The notes below the pieces were generated by a model. The model worked only from the letters and a program-made list of their open reading frames with translations, made no database searches and was not told where the DNA came from. Both the position numbers and the translations under genes were made by a program. A stretch of DNA of 64,000 nucleotides, taken from positions 1,612,001 to 1,676,000 of the forward strand of contig CM065318.1 in NCBI GenBank assembly GCA_033032175.1, in the 5' to 3' direction. Shown here piece by piece: positions 43,572 through 55,799 of this stretch (within the stretch, counting starts at the first letter, position 1; every line of letters begins with the position of its first letter). Origin of the DNA: Saturnia japonica. Lineage: Eukaryota; Arthropoda; Insecta; Lepidoptera; Saturniidae.

Positions 43572-44909
43572 ATGGTGAAGACTAGGGCGCAAGCTAAGCT
43601 GCGGGAAACGGGAGACGATCATTGTATCGACGTGATCATGAGCGAACCCACACCGTCTAAGTCCACGGCCACGGCAGCTCTAATTTCTGGAGCACGCTCG
43701 ATCGTATCTGGAAGTTCCAAGTCAGTACGGTCAACTGCTACTATCAGAGCTCAAAAGCTTGCACTGGAAGCTGAACATATAAGAAAAATAGCTAAAGCAG
43801 AAGCAGCAGCAGTAGCAGCAGAAGCCGCAGCAGCAGCAGCAGAAACCGCAGCAGCAGCAGCCACCGCCGAGCGCAAGGCTGCTGAACTGGAGTGGGAGGC
43901 TCAGCTTATGACGTTGGACTCGGAAAGTGGGAGGAGTCAAAGGGGCTCTCGTTCTTCAGTGCGAAATTGGTTAGATAATTCAGATATTATTAATGAAAAC
44001 GTTATGGCAGAGCCCAATAATATCGGCTCTACCACATTTAACAAACGTTTCGAAGAAATACGATTTCGCCAAAATTTGAATAAATGTGGTGGAAGAAGCT
44101 CGCGAGGGCCATTTCAATCTACTACCACAGCGATCATTCCTAATATCACTACTAGTATAGAACACAATACTACTGAATTAAAAACAAAACAGCCCACTGA
44201 CATATCTTTATTAGCACAGGCTATAACATCGCTCAGCAGTGCCAAGCACAAATGTGGAGACAGCAGGCTGCCTATTTTCGATGGTAAGCCTTTGGACTGG
44301 CTGGCCTTCAAGCGACTCTACGAGGACAGCAAAGGCACCTTTTCTGCGACTGAGAACTTGACACGCATTGGCATGAGTCTCAGAGGAGCAGCTCGTGAGG
44401 CAGTTTCAATTCTTCTCGTGTCAGCTCATGATCCTGCCGTAGTTATGGACGCATTAGAAATGAGGTTTGGTAGATCTGAATCGATAGTTCTCAATGAAAT
44501 TATCTCCGTTCGCTCTTTACCTAAATTAAATTCTGAAAACTTAGGCATACTCATTCAAAATTATTACAAATTAGACTCAATAGGTATTACTAAAAAAGAG
44601 CCTTTAAGTGAAAATAATGCTAGAGCTATAAAAATTCTTGAAGAAACTGCACGTCGATTACCAAATAACAAGTTTGAGGTTGGGTTACCTTGGAAAGATG
44701 ATATTTTTGAAATTCTAGACAGCTTTGGACATGCTCTTTCCAGATTTAGAAGCTTAGAGAGAAAGATGAGCAAAGAGCCCGCCTATGCCGAAGTATGGAT
44801 CACTCTATCAAAAGATGTTGGTACTTACCACATTTCGGTGTTACCAATCCTAACAAGCCTGGTAAACTTCGTATCGTTTTCGACGCGGCGGCCAAATCTA
44901 ATGGAGTAA
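43572..44909 (+). CDS. BEL/Pao gag fused to a polymerase fragment
   Basis: A 445-codon frame from the first ATG of the internal region. Residues 70-105 form an Ala-rich, coiled-coil-like stretch encoded by GCA-type repeats (43796-43875). The gag core is clear at [40 protein letters not shown] and [16 protein letters not shown]. Soon after, at about residue 325, the sequence jumps to the polymerase N-terminal block ([21 protein letters not shown], then [20 protein letters not shown]), so the zinc knuckles and protease are deleted. Near 44807 the true pol frame continues in another frame, so the last 30 residues before the stop at 44907-44909 are out of frame. If translated, it would give an assembly domain without enzymes. 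Confidence 0.85.
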   Translation: MVKTRAQAKLRETGDDHCIDVIMSEPTPSKSTATAALISGARSIVSGSSKSVRSTATIRAQKLALEAEHIRKIAKAEAAAVAAEAAAAAAETAAAAATAERKAAELEWEAQLMTLDSESGRSQRGSRSSVRNWLDNSDIINENVMAEPNNIGSTTFNKRFEEIRFRQNLNKCGGRSSRGPFQSTTTAIIPNITTSIEHNTTELKTKQPTDISLLAQAITSLSSAKHKCGDSRLPIFDGKPLDWLAFKRLYEDSKGTFSATENLTRIGMSLRGAAREAVSILLVSAHDPAVVMDALEMRFGRSESIVLNEIISVRSLPKLNSENLGILIQNYYKLDSIGITKKEPLSENNARAIKILEETARRLPNNKFEVGLPWKDDIFEILDSFGHALSRFRSLERKMSKEPAYAEVWITLSKDVGTYHISVLPILTSLVNFVSFSTRRPNLME

Positions 44910-45064
44910 GTTTGAACTCTATGCTACTGGGACGTCTTCAGTCAATCTTTTATCTTTTGAAGTTGAGGAAAGCGACCTTCATGGCAGAATTCGGTGGAAA
45001 AGGGCAGCCTGAATGGCCGACCACTTTTGGTGACGTTGGTTGGTGGAGTACCTGCCTCTTCTGA
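44795..45064 (+). pseudogene. Polymerase fragment of the deleted BEL/Pao element
   Basis: The shifted frame reads [20 protein letters not shown] and [18 protein letters not shown], the start of the reverse transcriptase palm region, then stops being polymerase at about 44940. The following text leads into integrase-type residues (near WWSEYLP after one missing base). The whole catalytic reverse transcriptase, RNase H and integrase core are deleted. Confidence 0.8.
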
Positions 45065-45276
45065 ATCCAACTAAAGGAACTGGACAGCAACCAAATATAA
45101 AAGTGGGAGATGTGGTTCTAATAGCGGACAATAATTTACCTCGTGGTGTGTGGCCAAAGGGAAGAATCGTATCTCTATATTATGGCAAGGATGAAATTCC
45201 TAGAGTAGCTGATGTCGCCACCTCTGCGGGCCAGTTAAAGAGACCCCTCAAAAAATTAATTCTTCTGTCTAGTTAG
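45040..45276 (+). pseudogene. Integrase C-terminus of the deleted BEL/Pao element
   Basis: Reads [50 protein letters not shown] and the final RPLKKLILLSS, ending TAG at 45274-45276. It matches the C-terminal DNA-binding tail of BEL/Pao integrases, and closely parallels the tail at 19455-19600 of the other element in order but not in sequence. Confidence 0.8.
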
Positions 45277-45304
45277 GCAATTTTTTTTTAAAAAAAGGGG
45301 AGTA

Positions 45305-45488
45305 TGTTGAGAATCGGACCTTCCTTAATTTCTTTTTAATGTTTAATTTAAGAATTATATATAAATGTCATTTATTTTTATTGTTCGTTCAATATACGTC
45401 AAATGTAATATATGGATTAAAAGATCGTCAATTTTCCTGTTTCTCTCCTAAGCCCTAATCTTTCACAAAAACTGAGCTATCCGCAACA
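45305..45488 (+). repeat. 3' LTR of the deleted BEL/Pao element
   Basis: Ends CCGCAACA followed by the target duplication 'cgcat'. Confidence 0.93.
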
Positions 45489-46449
45489 CGCATGATGGTC
45501 GCGATCCCATCGGACTGTACAGCCCACCCAGATTTACTACTCCACTATCGCCATTTTCTCATTCGTTACACAAGTCTTAAGATTATTTTACTACACTTAC
45601 CCTTTAAAGGAAAATTACAAATTCTCATTAAAACTTATTAGGTAGTGAAGATGAAGCCAATAATGGCGCTCGGGCAATTAAAATTTACTCACTCTAACAT
45701 TTCCCATGTATGGATAGTTATAATAATGATACGAACATAGAATTGGAAGTACATCAAAAGCAAACTTGCAACTAAACACTTTTTGTGGAAACTACATAAG
45801 TGCATACTTTTATTCTACGTCACCGCTTGACTAGTTGACAAGAAAATTATTGTAAACGATTCCTCGAGGACATTTATCCGTCAATCACATTTATAATGAT
45901 ATTCACTGGCACCGGCAACATATACAATAGACTGTTTATTAATAGTCGTTGCTCTGAAATAATTTTAACAACTAGCCAATATTAACAGAAACCCAACATA
46001 CATTAATTTTTTTACATGCAGCACCGCGTCTTATTGCGTCATGAGTTGCATCCTTGTGTTATTTCTGTTACTTGGTTCTTCTGTTATATTAGTATACTGT
46101 GGTAGTATGCAGATGTTATTTAAAAACAAGTTTGAGACAATTTTCATATTTTTCATTGCCACACCACAATCGATTTCTGCACTCAACAAATGTATGTAAC
46201 AACTGGGACAAGCAACAAATGGGACGTTAAGCTAGAAATGTCACTATTTTGTTGATTTTCATACAAGATCATGTTTTGCCATATTTTATACCTTTTTATA
46301 TTGTTGAAGTGATAGCTCTGTACCCGATGGTAATAACAATACAATCCAAAGACAGTGGCGACTGCCGAAAGATCAGTAATCCTTCGACAGTCACCGCTGT
46401 CGTGACAATCTGCAAGATTCTTGGTAGCTGAATATAAAACTAAAAATAC
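45489..46449. other. AT-rich DNA, nothing recognised
   Basis: No gene or repeat boundary supported. Confidence 0.35.
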
Positions 46450-46678
46450 AAAAAATCTTTATTCAATTTAGGCCCTAAGAAGGCACTTATGAACGTCAAA
46501 ACACAACTACCGGTTCGAAAAATATCCCAGTTATCGTGAAGAACCAGTAATAATCCCGATAGTTTGTCTTTTTTTTCAACTATAAAAAAGTGTTAATATA
46601 ACATATTAATAACAATTTTGTGAATGCACAGAGAGGGAGTCACTTCCAGAAATCACTATCATTTACATAATGATGGTG
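46450..46678 (+). repeat. Interspersed repeat family B, copy 2
   Basis: Partner of 8070-8312, same orientation and order of landmarks ('taggccctaagaaggcactt', 'cggttcgaaaaa'). Confidence 0.7.
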
Positions 46679-47599
46679 GTCGCACTTACAATTTTCGTGT
46701 CCTAGGAGATCCGATTTATTAGTCCAATACATTCACATGACAAAGTAATTATTAGCAGTCTGTGGATATGTAGCCGATGAATTAATATTATCAATTCGAT
46801 TTTAAGTTTTTATAATGTTACATTTATCATAAAGGTACGTACTCAACAGCAGCATGTTTAAGAAAAGTTAGATTAAAGTTAATATGCAAATAGCAGTTTA
46901 ATCAGTATAGATTATGAACAGGTAAAATTAGTATTTTTTTAATTCATTTTTGTTAGAATGAGCATCACTTAAAAAAATAAACAATTTAGACATAGTTTTT
47001 AAATTAATATAGGATTAGACCCGATAAAATCTAGGCAATACATCATTTCCTATGCTTTTCCATGGGTGAAAAGAATTCTATGTCAAATGTCAATGAACAA
47101 CACTTCACTGTCTAATAGTAAGATCTTTCTACGATGCTCTATACTTTCTCTATAGACAGCATAGACGCTGTGCCAAGTAGCATCCGTTTTAAATTACAAT
47201 TTAGTCACGTTTTGTGCTGACTTCCGCTACACACCGGATACTTAATACTGACACCGGAAGTCAACAGAATTGAGTTTCCCTACTAAATGTCTTAATAGAC
47301 CGGATACATTAAATATTTATAACGGAAATTCAGATATTTAGTATTTTTAAATCAATATAATATAACAAATAATATAAAGGTTACATATATATATTAAAGT
47401 TTCACAGATTGTTTACCACTGGAATAGAAATTTTTACTAAATGCAGAGTAGAAATACATAATAATGCGATTGATGTTTGTATAAACAATGAAAGGCTTAC
47501 TCTGTTTCAACAGTTGCTTCTACTCTGGTGACCAATCAGCTGCAATAACTACGTATATTTAAAACAAATTAAAATCATACTCTTATTTTTCTTCTTCTT
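46679..47599. other. AT-rich DNA, nothing recognised
   Basis: No supported gene. The repeated 'ccggata'/'ccggaag' steps near 47237-47310 did not form a clear array. Confidence 0.35.
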
Positions 47600-47905
47600 A
47601 CCCCTAATCTTACTTAAGTAGGGTCGGCACAACATGTTTTCTTCCTCCACTCTACTCTATCAAATATCATCTCAGTATTTACACCTTTTATACGCATATC
47701 ATTCTTCACACAATCCGTCCATACCTTCACACCTACTTAACATTTTTTTAGTTATATGACTTTCATTCCTCCTCATGACATGCCCGCCTATAAACACCTC
47801 AACTTCACTCCTTATATGCCTTCTCCAGCTCAACAAACACCACCTGCAATTTCGTGTATTTTTCACGCATTTGACGGAGAGTGAAAATGGCATCCGTTGC
47901 CGCAC
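47600..47905 (-). pseudogene. RTE-type LINE C-terminal remnant, minus strand
   Basis: The minus strand reads GGHVMRRNESHITKKML, then after a small deletion a second frame encodes RIKGVNTEMIFD and the CCADPT end (plus-strand 'gtcggcacaacatg' near 47624). It is a sister of the remnant at 1049-1351, sharing its terminal 'cttaagtaggat'-type end. Stops and frame changes exclude function. The left-hand text before GGHVM (47820-47905) is not clearly RTE. Confidence 0.75.
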
Positions 47906-49489
47906 GGCCAGGCATAACCCCGAAATGTATCAATTGAATCATTATTCATTTATTTCTAAATTATTATTAGATATAATTCCTATACGAATGAATGACCTTT
48001 CGACTCAATAGTTAGCACTGCGCCACGTGGCATTAGTTACACACTTGTCTTATTAATTATTTAACTTACCAAGCCTATTTAAGCCAATATTTGGTAACTA
48101 CTAAGTTGTAAAACAATCCGCTTGCTCCAATAAAACAGAAATTTGTAATACCGCTGTTAAATATTCGAAACAATGTAATAATATTTCGTGACGAAACATA
48201 TTAAAACCTACTCGATTAAAATGATTGGTATTCAATAAATAAACTCATTGGTAATTAAATTTTTGTTATCAGTGATTTATGCTGTTTAATAGCATTAATT
48301 GGTTTAAATATTCCAGCCTAATAAAATACTTATTATTATTAGTTTTTTTTTATATATATTTAATACTAGTCTTCCGCCCGCGAGTTCGCTCGCGCACACT
48401 ACAAGATTTGTACAGTTTTTTTTTCATTTTATTCAAATTATAAATTATGTTATGTCTATTATTCATTCGGAGTAATTATTTGAACCCTTAAATTCCAATG
48501 TAACCTAGGCCAAGCCTTTACACTAAAGTTCCTAAAGGTCTAAAAGATATTTATGAGGAAAACTGGATTAAAGTAATTTGTCATAACAACAAAACTCAAG
48601 GAGTTTCAGTCCCTACATCCCGACTCCATCAGACCAGCTACATGGTAACGTAATATTGAATTGTCCTGGAACTTGGATACCAGCAAGTTGTTGAGGAATG
48701 GTTTGCAAATTTTGAATGTTACAAATATACATACGAACATTGCAAGTTAAATAAAAGCTTATAATAAAGCAATATCTACACCACTCGAAGCCTGTTCTCT
48801 CCATTTACATTTAAAATTTAATTTCGAAAATAAACGTCGGAGTTAAGTAAATGAAATTATCACGCGTACGTCCGGATTGCGTGCCATCGAGCCGAAGCAC
48901 CGCGCCGTGTGTAAACGAATATTTTCGTTTCAACTTCGAAAACCTGGTATGTGACCTTTAATTTAATATATGAAAATTTACTCTATTTGCTTACTTAATT
49001 GGAATATACAAAAATAAGGAAACAATTAATTTGTGTTCACTTACCAGTGACTAGTTGATAATATTAAAACATACCCATAAAAATAAATTTTAAGCTTACT
49101 TCGGGTAAAGAAAAGAGCGCGCATATCTTCTTAAGTTCACGTGGCAGAGATGAAACTTCTTTGGCAATCAAAAATATTACTCACTGTAATATGAATTTTT
49201 GGTATATATTAACTCTGATCAATTAATTAACAACACGCCTTGTCTTTTACCAATACTTTAAATGTCTCTGTTGTTTGATTTCACTCATGCGTACATTGAT
49301 ATTACTCTACCGAGCTCGTCAATCTCCCTTTTTTATAGAATACCTAGTTTTTAAATTTTCCTTCCGTCTTTTTGCATCAGAAACGGTGCGATGTAAATAC
49401 GTTTCATTTAAATTCGACTAATGTTACGGATAATGTTCCACTTATACATTGTCAAGGTAGAGTACATTCACAGGGCAATTGGGCAATGG
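47906..49489. other. AT-rich DNA with Helitron-like end
   Basis: A GC-rich Helitron-like terminus 'actagtcttccgcccgcgag' lies at 48365-48395 (minus-strand reading). Otherwise no gene. A GC-rich segment with 'gccgaagcaccgcgccg' is at 48880-48915. Confidence 0.35.
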
Positions 49490-49575
49490 CAACAAACATG
49501 GTGGTAGAGCATTTTCTAATTCCCGCCTGGCTAGCTACCACCCTCAAGTAGAAACACTGCTGCCAAGTGTGTTTC
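49490..49575 (+). repeat. Fragment of a widespread lepidopteran retroposon
   Basis: Text 'catggtggtagagcatttt', 'cctggctagctaccaccctc' resembles the common 'tggtggtagggctttgtgc...ggtaggtaccaccc' block of butterfly and moth retroposons. That block was recognised from memory, and no second copy is in the window. Confidence 0.45.
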
Positions 49576-50128
49576 GGTACCTGAACTTGAGAGCCAGTCC
49601 CAGCCAAACGCTGAAATTTATTTTTACAATTGTAGGTGTATGGTCCGAAAACTTGAGATGAAGGATTTATAGGTGAGGTAGCTTTTTTATTCCTATGACT
49701 GAATTTAATATTGAATTGCAAGATACATTGTTTTAGCTACCAGAAGACATTGTCCGAGTAACGCAATTGAATTGAGACCAGCGGTTGCATTTTAAAACGG
49801 CACCAACGATTTTTGATTATCCTACGATACAATTACTTTGTACACCTTTTTATAACATTACAGGTAACTGGCCGTTTTTATGTATACACTTGTATTGATT
49901 AATAATTGTAACGTTTATAGCCAAAATAGTGCAATACAAAAAGACCAGTAAGATATAATGGCCTGCAAATAGGTAGGTCTATAACATAAATAAGTCATAT
50001 TTAAACAGCAGCCCGTGTCTGGTTCTTCACTAAGTTATTTATTATCTACTCTAAAGCCAAATGTTAGCCCTGCCGAATATAAAATTTGCTAGACAAATTA
50101 TAAACAAATCTAACGAGTCATTTTATCA

Positions 50129-50698
50129 TCTATATACTAATATTATAAAGCTGAAGAATTTGTTTGTTTGTGTTTGAACACGCTATTCTCAAGAACTGCT
50201 ACTTCGAATGGAAAAAATGTTTTAGTTTTGTACAGTCCATTTATCGAGGAAGGCTATATAAAATCACGCTACGACCAATAGGAACGGGGAGCCTCAATGA
50301 AAAATGTTTCAAAAACGGGATGAATTTATTCCTTTTGAGAGCTTCTAAAATTAAAATTATTTCTCTTAAAAAGTTTAAAAAAAAGTCCAGGACAACATAT
50401 GACTATCTTTTAAGATTTACTCAATATAACCTTTTTTTTGTAATAAAATTTATTCTACAAGAATGAATTATTTACGAAGGTGTTTTTATATACATGATAT
50501 CAATTAAGTATTTAATTTAAAACAAAATTGCCCGTTACAGTAATCGATTTAAATGAATATCTTAGGAGCTATAACAGTTTTAAAATAACTCGGCAGCAAA
50601 ATAATGATAACCTAGCCTATAACCAACTCTCTCTAACCCTTTCTCTCTCTCTCTCTCTCTCTCTTATATGATGCAGACGAATTGCGTGGGTCAGCTTG
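50129..50698 (+). mobile_element. Non-autonomous Helitron, 570 bp
   Basis: Begins TCTATATACTAATATTATAA (a TA insertion relative to the canonical start) after an A. It ends with CT-repeats, 'gatgcagacgaattgcgtgg' and CTTG followed by T (one base off CTAG). It shares interior text with 2897-3587 and its 3' end with the helicase-bearing Helitron at 1-883. The 100-codon frame at 50164-50466 lies inside it and shows no protein family. Confidence 0.75.
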
Positions 50699-51984
50699 TG
50701 GTCTTATATTTGCGGTAATTCACAAAGTGATGTTCATTCAATCAAAAGTAATAAACTACGATTTTTTAAGCACTACACATCAAAGACTCGTTTTCTTGCT
50801 GTGGTGGTGTGATGATTATAATATTCAGTATAGATCAACGCGAACGAAGTCACGGTGGTTGCTAGTTCCAAAAATATAATACACATCACCAAAAACCTAA
50901 ATTTACAAGTTATTTAATAACAAGTTTAATTAATAACAAATCTTTCTAGTTTAGATGTTCAACTGCAGTAATTATAACAGAGAAACTGTTAATGTTTAAC
51001 TATTCGATCTATTACTTCAAAAAGGACACCGATGGTCACAAGTTCGAGCCTCGGTAAATAACCAACGAAATTAACTGAATTCGCTTACATTTATTAGTTA
51101 GAAATCTATCAGCCGTGGTATTCCGTTGACGATGGAGAAAAACATCGTGAAAAAGCCGAAATGCTAATAAAATGCTCTACACATACTGGATTAAATACAT
51201 GAAAAATAAAAACTATAGGTCCATCACAGGACAACTAAATTTTGTGAGGGGTTTTCACCCTCATTTGGTGGGCATTCCTCGAATTCGCACGATGTGATTC
51301 GCTACCTCGTTGTCATGTGGCAGTCTTCAGACATCTGATAGTTAAGCGCGATCACCGTCAGCCTCATCTCCACTGACCATCTGATGAGTTCGAGGTCAAG
51401 CGCGTATCTATACACCCAAAGCGGTACACCATAAAAAGCGACTTCTTGGCGTTTAAAATAACGAATACACCGTGAGGAATACCCGCTGCCCGTGTCTTTC
51501 TTCCCTTTGTTCAGTTGTGGTATATATTTCAGTACAAATTTCGTAAAATAGATTGAAAAACTTTGGGTATGAGTTGAACGTATAATACGACGAACTTGCG
51601 GAACAATCTAGTCGAAGTTTCTACAAACACTAATAAATCGTTCATTATAAATTCAAATAGCTTTAAAACGGAAAAATAACTTTTGTAATTAATTTATCAT
51701 GTGCGAGTGACAGTTTAATTTTATTTAAACAGATTGTTTTTAATTGATTATTTTATTATTTATGTATTATTTATTCTATAGGTATCAATGACCAACCAGT
51801 GACGACTCTCAAACCTAATTTCAACTTCTATTTTAGATTCGGCCAAAACCGAAACTTGTTTACACTTTAAGTTTTCTAAGAAATCTAATATTACAGTTCT
51901 GAAACAACTCTCCTTTGAACTCCTTCATGGCGCGTTGGGCCTTTTAGTTTCACATTTTCAACGGTATGAAATCGTGCTCCTAGT
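50699..51984. other. AT-rich DNA, nothing recognised
   Basis: A Helitron-like GC-rich terminus is seen near 50835-50870 ('acgcgaacgaagtcacggt' and ttgctag). The GC-moderate stretch 51225-51500 has no recognised family. Confidence 0.35.
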
Positions 51985-52072
51985 TACGCTAAGTTACTGT
52001 GAAGCTGTAAAAGCCTCCTGAGACTGCAGAGCCTATAGGGCTAACAGCGTAGACAGTTAGAAAAAAAGGACT
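51960..52072 (+). repeat. LINE 3' tail, family E, plus strand
   Basis: Contains 'gtgaagctgtaaaagcc', 'gggctaacagcgtagacagtt' and an A-rich end (agaaaaaaagg). Matches 60747-60822 and, inverted, 52710-52800. Reading GTG AAG CTG TAA gives a shared C-terminal VKL and stop. Confidence 0.7.
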
Positions 52073-52514
52073 AGTTTCAGAGATTAAAATATTCTTAAAA
52101 TCAAGACAAAGATAAATTTAAATATATTCGTCATCGTGAAACGATATTCTATACCATTGAGGTTGGATATAGATGGACTTTGGGTTCAAACTAAAGGAAA
52201 TTTATATCAAATCCGTTGCTAATTCGAGAAGGCATCTTAATTATTTATATTTACCTGAAATTCCACATAGGACTCAAAGAATCTTTTGAACTTTATAGAA
52301 TTATAATATAGATAAATTCTTAGGCTATACCGGTAAGTATAAGGTTCTAATAAAGTCATGACGTATTAATTATTTCCTTCCTCGTGTCACTACTCCGCTC
52401 ATTTCATCTAATTGTCGACTGTTTGTCTTATTGAATCTGCCCGTTTCCATTTTCAGACGCAATGTTATAGTTACGTTGAACAGTACAACACTTTATAATA
52501 TGATTATCTATATA

Positions 52515-52690
52515 TTAAAACGTGAAGCAAAAGCTTTCGGTATCTTTTTAAGCGTATATCTGTTACTAATATATTAAATTAAATAAATTAATACTGCGAA
52601 TCCTAACCCGACCAGTGACTTTGAACTGACACTGAAGAATTCTCTTCAGGCGTTGTTAGTTACTAGCGGTTACTGATCAAAATTCAAAAT
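52515..52690. repeat. Interspersed repeat family A, partial
   Basis: Begins with 'cgtgaagcaaaagctttcgg' (the inverse of the end near 58600-58630) and carries 'atactgcgaatcctaacccgac', like 55090-55110. Confidence 0.55.
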
Positions 52691-52709
52691 GGAACAACGA
52701 ACCGCTTCT

Positions 52710-52860
52710 TTTTTTCTGTTTGACTATACTGTTAGCCATAGGGGCCCTGGAACCTCAGACGGCTTTACAGCTTCACCGTGACTTGGAGCACGATGAGCCG
52801 CCAATCGGCTCACCTTATATGTAATTTTGTACGTGGGAGTTTTCGGCTCGCCCCTGCACT
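52710..52860 (-). repeat. LINE 3' tail, family E, minus strand
   Basis: On the minus strand: 'atcgtgctccaagtcacggt', then 'gtgaagctgtaaagcc', 'ggcccctatggctaacagta' and an A-rich end (agaaaaaaaga). The protein end reads VTVKL then stop. It lies about 640 bases from, and opposite to, the plus-strand copy. Confidence 0.72.
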
Positions 52861-53949
52861 GCTCTTTTTTATGTGTACCTTCAAATTACATAAATATACT
52901 ACTACATAGTTACTATTCTTACATCAAAGCAAATAAACGACAATAAAAACACACATGTATCCACAATGAAGCATGAACAAAATTAGCTTTTACATTATTA
53001 ATTATTTTAACAATTTGCAACAATATTAAATTCTAAAATAAATAAAATATTGTAATGTATATAAATGGTCGACAAAATTGTACTGAGACGCGCGCCGGGT
53101 ACTAGTTGTCAGTACAACTTTGCAGGGGTTGTTTTTCTTTGGTTGTGCATACATACCTTCATCGGTTTTTATCTACTCCTATAATAGTCTACCTTCTCAG
53201 TTAACACTCTTCCTCGTTCCTTGTTACTGTCCTCGTGACAAATTTATACCGCGCTAACCTCATACGTGAACGTGAAGTTATGAGGAAATGAAATAAAAAT
53301 AAGTAAATAAATGAAAACTTGTCACACCGTTCTCTCATACAATACCGCGTTATGATATAATGCGTCTCGCAGCAAATCCTCTTGTCTTTCCGATGTTTGC
53401 GTTATTATTTCCCCTTATCGTGTTAAATTAATATATTATTATACTTCGTATATATAGTACCTACGTGCCTCTAATAATGATTACTAATAGATTTATATAT
53501 ATGTTACCTACTGTCCTACCTACCCAACGTACTCGACCACCCAGAACCAGGTAACGCGGACTCAGATTACAATGCAAGTTCCCACGTGAATTATCGGAAA
53601 TCGCTGACCAGGTGAAATGACCACATCGTGGGACAATGAAAGAATGACAGACTAACAATCTCGCTCGATCGCCTGAGCTTGGAGGTTCACACCTTAGTTT
53701 AAGTCATATATTGTAATTAAGTAATTTTATTATAAGTTTTGTAAAGGACCAAAAATCGCCTTTCTTTTAAAAACCTCCTACGGACGGTCAACTACGTAAT
53801 TTATAATAGGCAATTATAGACGTTATATTATATAATATTGACTTAGTTTGCTGAGTAAATTGCTAAAATCACGAATAAGTGCCAAATAACATTACCTGAT
53901 TTATTGACGTTGAATATCAAAACAGCACGATTTAAATTTGTACCTACTG

Positions 53950-54115
53950 TGTATAATATCAATGAATATTATAATATAATAAGTTTTTAGAGCTTATTGT
54001 TCGTTTGAACGTGATAATCTATGGAACAACCAGACAGATTTGAAACATTGTTTTTATACATTATAGTCTATTTATTGAGGAAGGTTATAAAAAATCTATA
54101 TGAGGCCTTTAGAAA
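53950..54115 (+). repeat. Degenerate Helitron 5' part
   Basis: Keeps 'gttcgtttgaacgtgataat', 'agtctatttattgaggaagg' and AT-rich start text like 2897-3030, but the TC start and CTAG end are lost. Confidence 0.55.
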
Positions 54116-54174
54116 CAGCAATGTTCAGTTTCGCTGAAGATGTTGACATTAAATTTATTAACTGACTGTTCAGC

Positions 54175-54360
54175 CATAAGTTCTTTGTTTATGAACAGAT
54201 TTGGATGAGTGGATGATTCTTCTTGGATAGGGGATACCTTAAAGGTGGTTCCATTTTAATTTCATGGGCATTGGATCTTCAATTTCCTAGATACACCAGG
54301 GAACTCTTCAAAATAATTGAAGCTGGTTTTCTTTTTTGTTAAAAATTTTCTCTTTCATAA
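54175..54360 (-). repeat. Interspersed repeat family C, copy 4
   Basis: Close match in order to 32075-32250 ('atgaacagatttggatgagt', 'tgggcattggatcttcaat', 'gggaactcttcaaa', 'gctggttttcttttttg'). Confidence 0.7.
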
Positions 54361-54944
54361 TAATACATGCAACGATAAAATTGTTTGCTATAATAAATTT
54401 ACAATAACGCTATCGCCAATTTCGAACAACAAAATTGCATAAAAATCTATTACTGCAATTCTATTGGTCGCAGATAATTAAAATATCGATAGGCTCCACG
54501 GGTGCGCTTACTCTAATAAATTGAATTCAGGTGAATCCGTAGGGTACAGCTAGTAATTAATAAGAAGAAAAAAAATCCAAGCTAAATTATTGTGACACTG
54601 GCAGATCTGCAAACCGGGCCTTGTTAAAGAGAAGTTAAAAAACTAAATAGTCGAAAGAATATTCTCATTAGCAGTGAATTTAGAAAATGTCCGCCCAACT
54701 TAAGATTTACGCGTAGACTCCAATTGAATTTCGACTCGACTCAATGGTTTCTCGGAATTAGTAATAATGAAAGTAGGTCGAATTAAGTACACAATCTAAA
54801 TAAAAAAACAAGCTGTTTAATCTAAATTAGGAACCTATTTAATACACTTTGATGCTTCATTTTAAAATAAATAAATAATATTCTTGTATTTGTCTGTAAT
54901 TTTCTTATAATGTAATAATACATAATCATTATATTAATAAGTGT

Positions 54945-55300
54945 GAAGAAAACTTCAAACTCATTTTTACGCGTATTGCGTGCACAGAAGTCTGTGAGAT
55001 TTTTGGCATGGTTAAAATTTATATGGAGAAGGTAGTGCAGAAAGCTAAAATTTATCTTTATATGTTATTAATATATTAAATAAAATAAATTAACACTGCG
55101 AATCCTATCCCTACCTCTGCCATTGAACTTAGACTCCCCAAAATATTGACATTGTCACTCATTGAAAAGTGACAGCAAGTGATGTAGATAATACTCTTTG
55201 ATTAGGTTCATACAGAAAATATCAAACAGTAAATAGTATATGATTAAAAAATCACTGGTCGAATTTCGATCATTGGGCGACCGCTGGTATAATTAAATAT
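54945..55300 (-). repeat. Interspersed repeat family A, minus strand
   Basis: Inverse of 58295-58620: 'gcgtattgcgtgcac', 'tggcatggttaaaattta', 'aatattgacattgtcact', 'tttcgatcattgggcgacc'. The ends cannot be exactly fixed. Confidence 0.7.
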
Positions 55301-55799
55301 AGTTCGTATTGCAATAACAAAAGATAACAGAAATCGAACAGAAATAACAATCATATTCATCACACAAAAGTTTTTGTTGGAAATCAAACCCGCCACCTCA
55401 ATATTTAGCACTATATACATTTTTTGTATATTATTCTTTTCCTATCACAGAACTTTTGCCCAAATTTTTTATAATGACTTGACTGAGATATTATATTAAA
55501 TACAAAAAATGGAATTTTTGGCGAGACCTTGACCAGTCATGTGATTTTAATTTCATTCATAAAACTATCCTATATTGTGTACTTTTAGGTTGAATTTTAC
55601 CTGATACAGTTAGTTTATTCTGCACAAAGTGAAATTAATTACAAATAATAACTAGGTACAGTATCCATTTAATTTTCCGTCTTCGGAAGTTTCATCATGT
55701 ATCTAAATACCGAGCCGGGTTGAAACGGCTACCTATTCGGCATCGTAGGAATGTAAGAATACTTTGTCTTCTTTTCTTTTTACTTAATAATCCTAAATA

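Larger units (their letters stand above)
43314..45488 (+). mobile_element. Internally deleted BEL/Pao retrotransposon
   Basis: Two LTRs of 185 and 184 bp (TGTTGAGAATCGG to CCGCAACA) flank 1.8 kb, with a perfect 5-bp target duplication 'cgcat' at 43309-43313 and 45489-45493. A TGG primer-site start lies a few bases after the left LTR, and a purine tract (aaaaaaaggggagta) precedes the right LTR. The interior keeps the gag start, a fragment of the polymerase start and the integrase C-terminus, but lacks most of pol. Such deletion derivatives can be copied by enzymes of intact relatives. It belongs to a different BEL/Pao family from the element at 19133-25185. Confidence 0.93.

Noticed and set aside
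43731..43940. Cysteine-rich minus-strand frame
   Set aside because: It is the antisense of the GCA repeat in gag (TGC codons), not a real Cys-rich peptide.
50164..50466. 100-codon open frame as a gene
   Set aside because: It lies wholly inside the non-autonomous Helitron 50129-50698 and resembles no protein.
50641..50665. CT microsatellite as a regulatory element
   Set aside because: It is part of the CT-rich subterminal region common to the Helitron copies.
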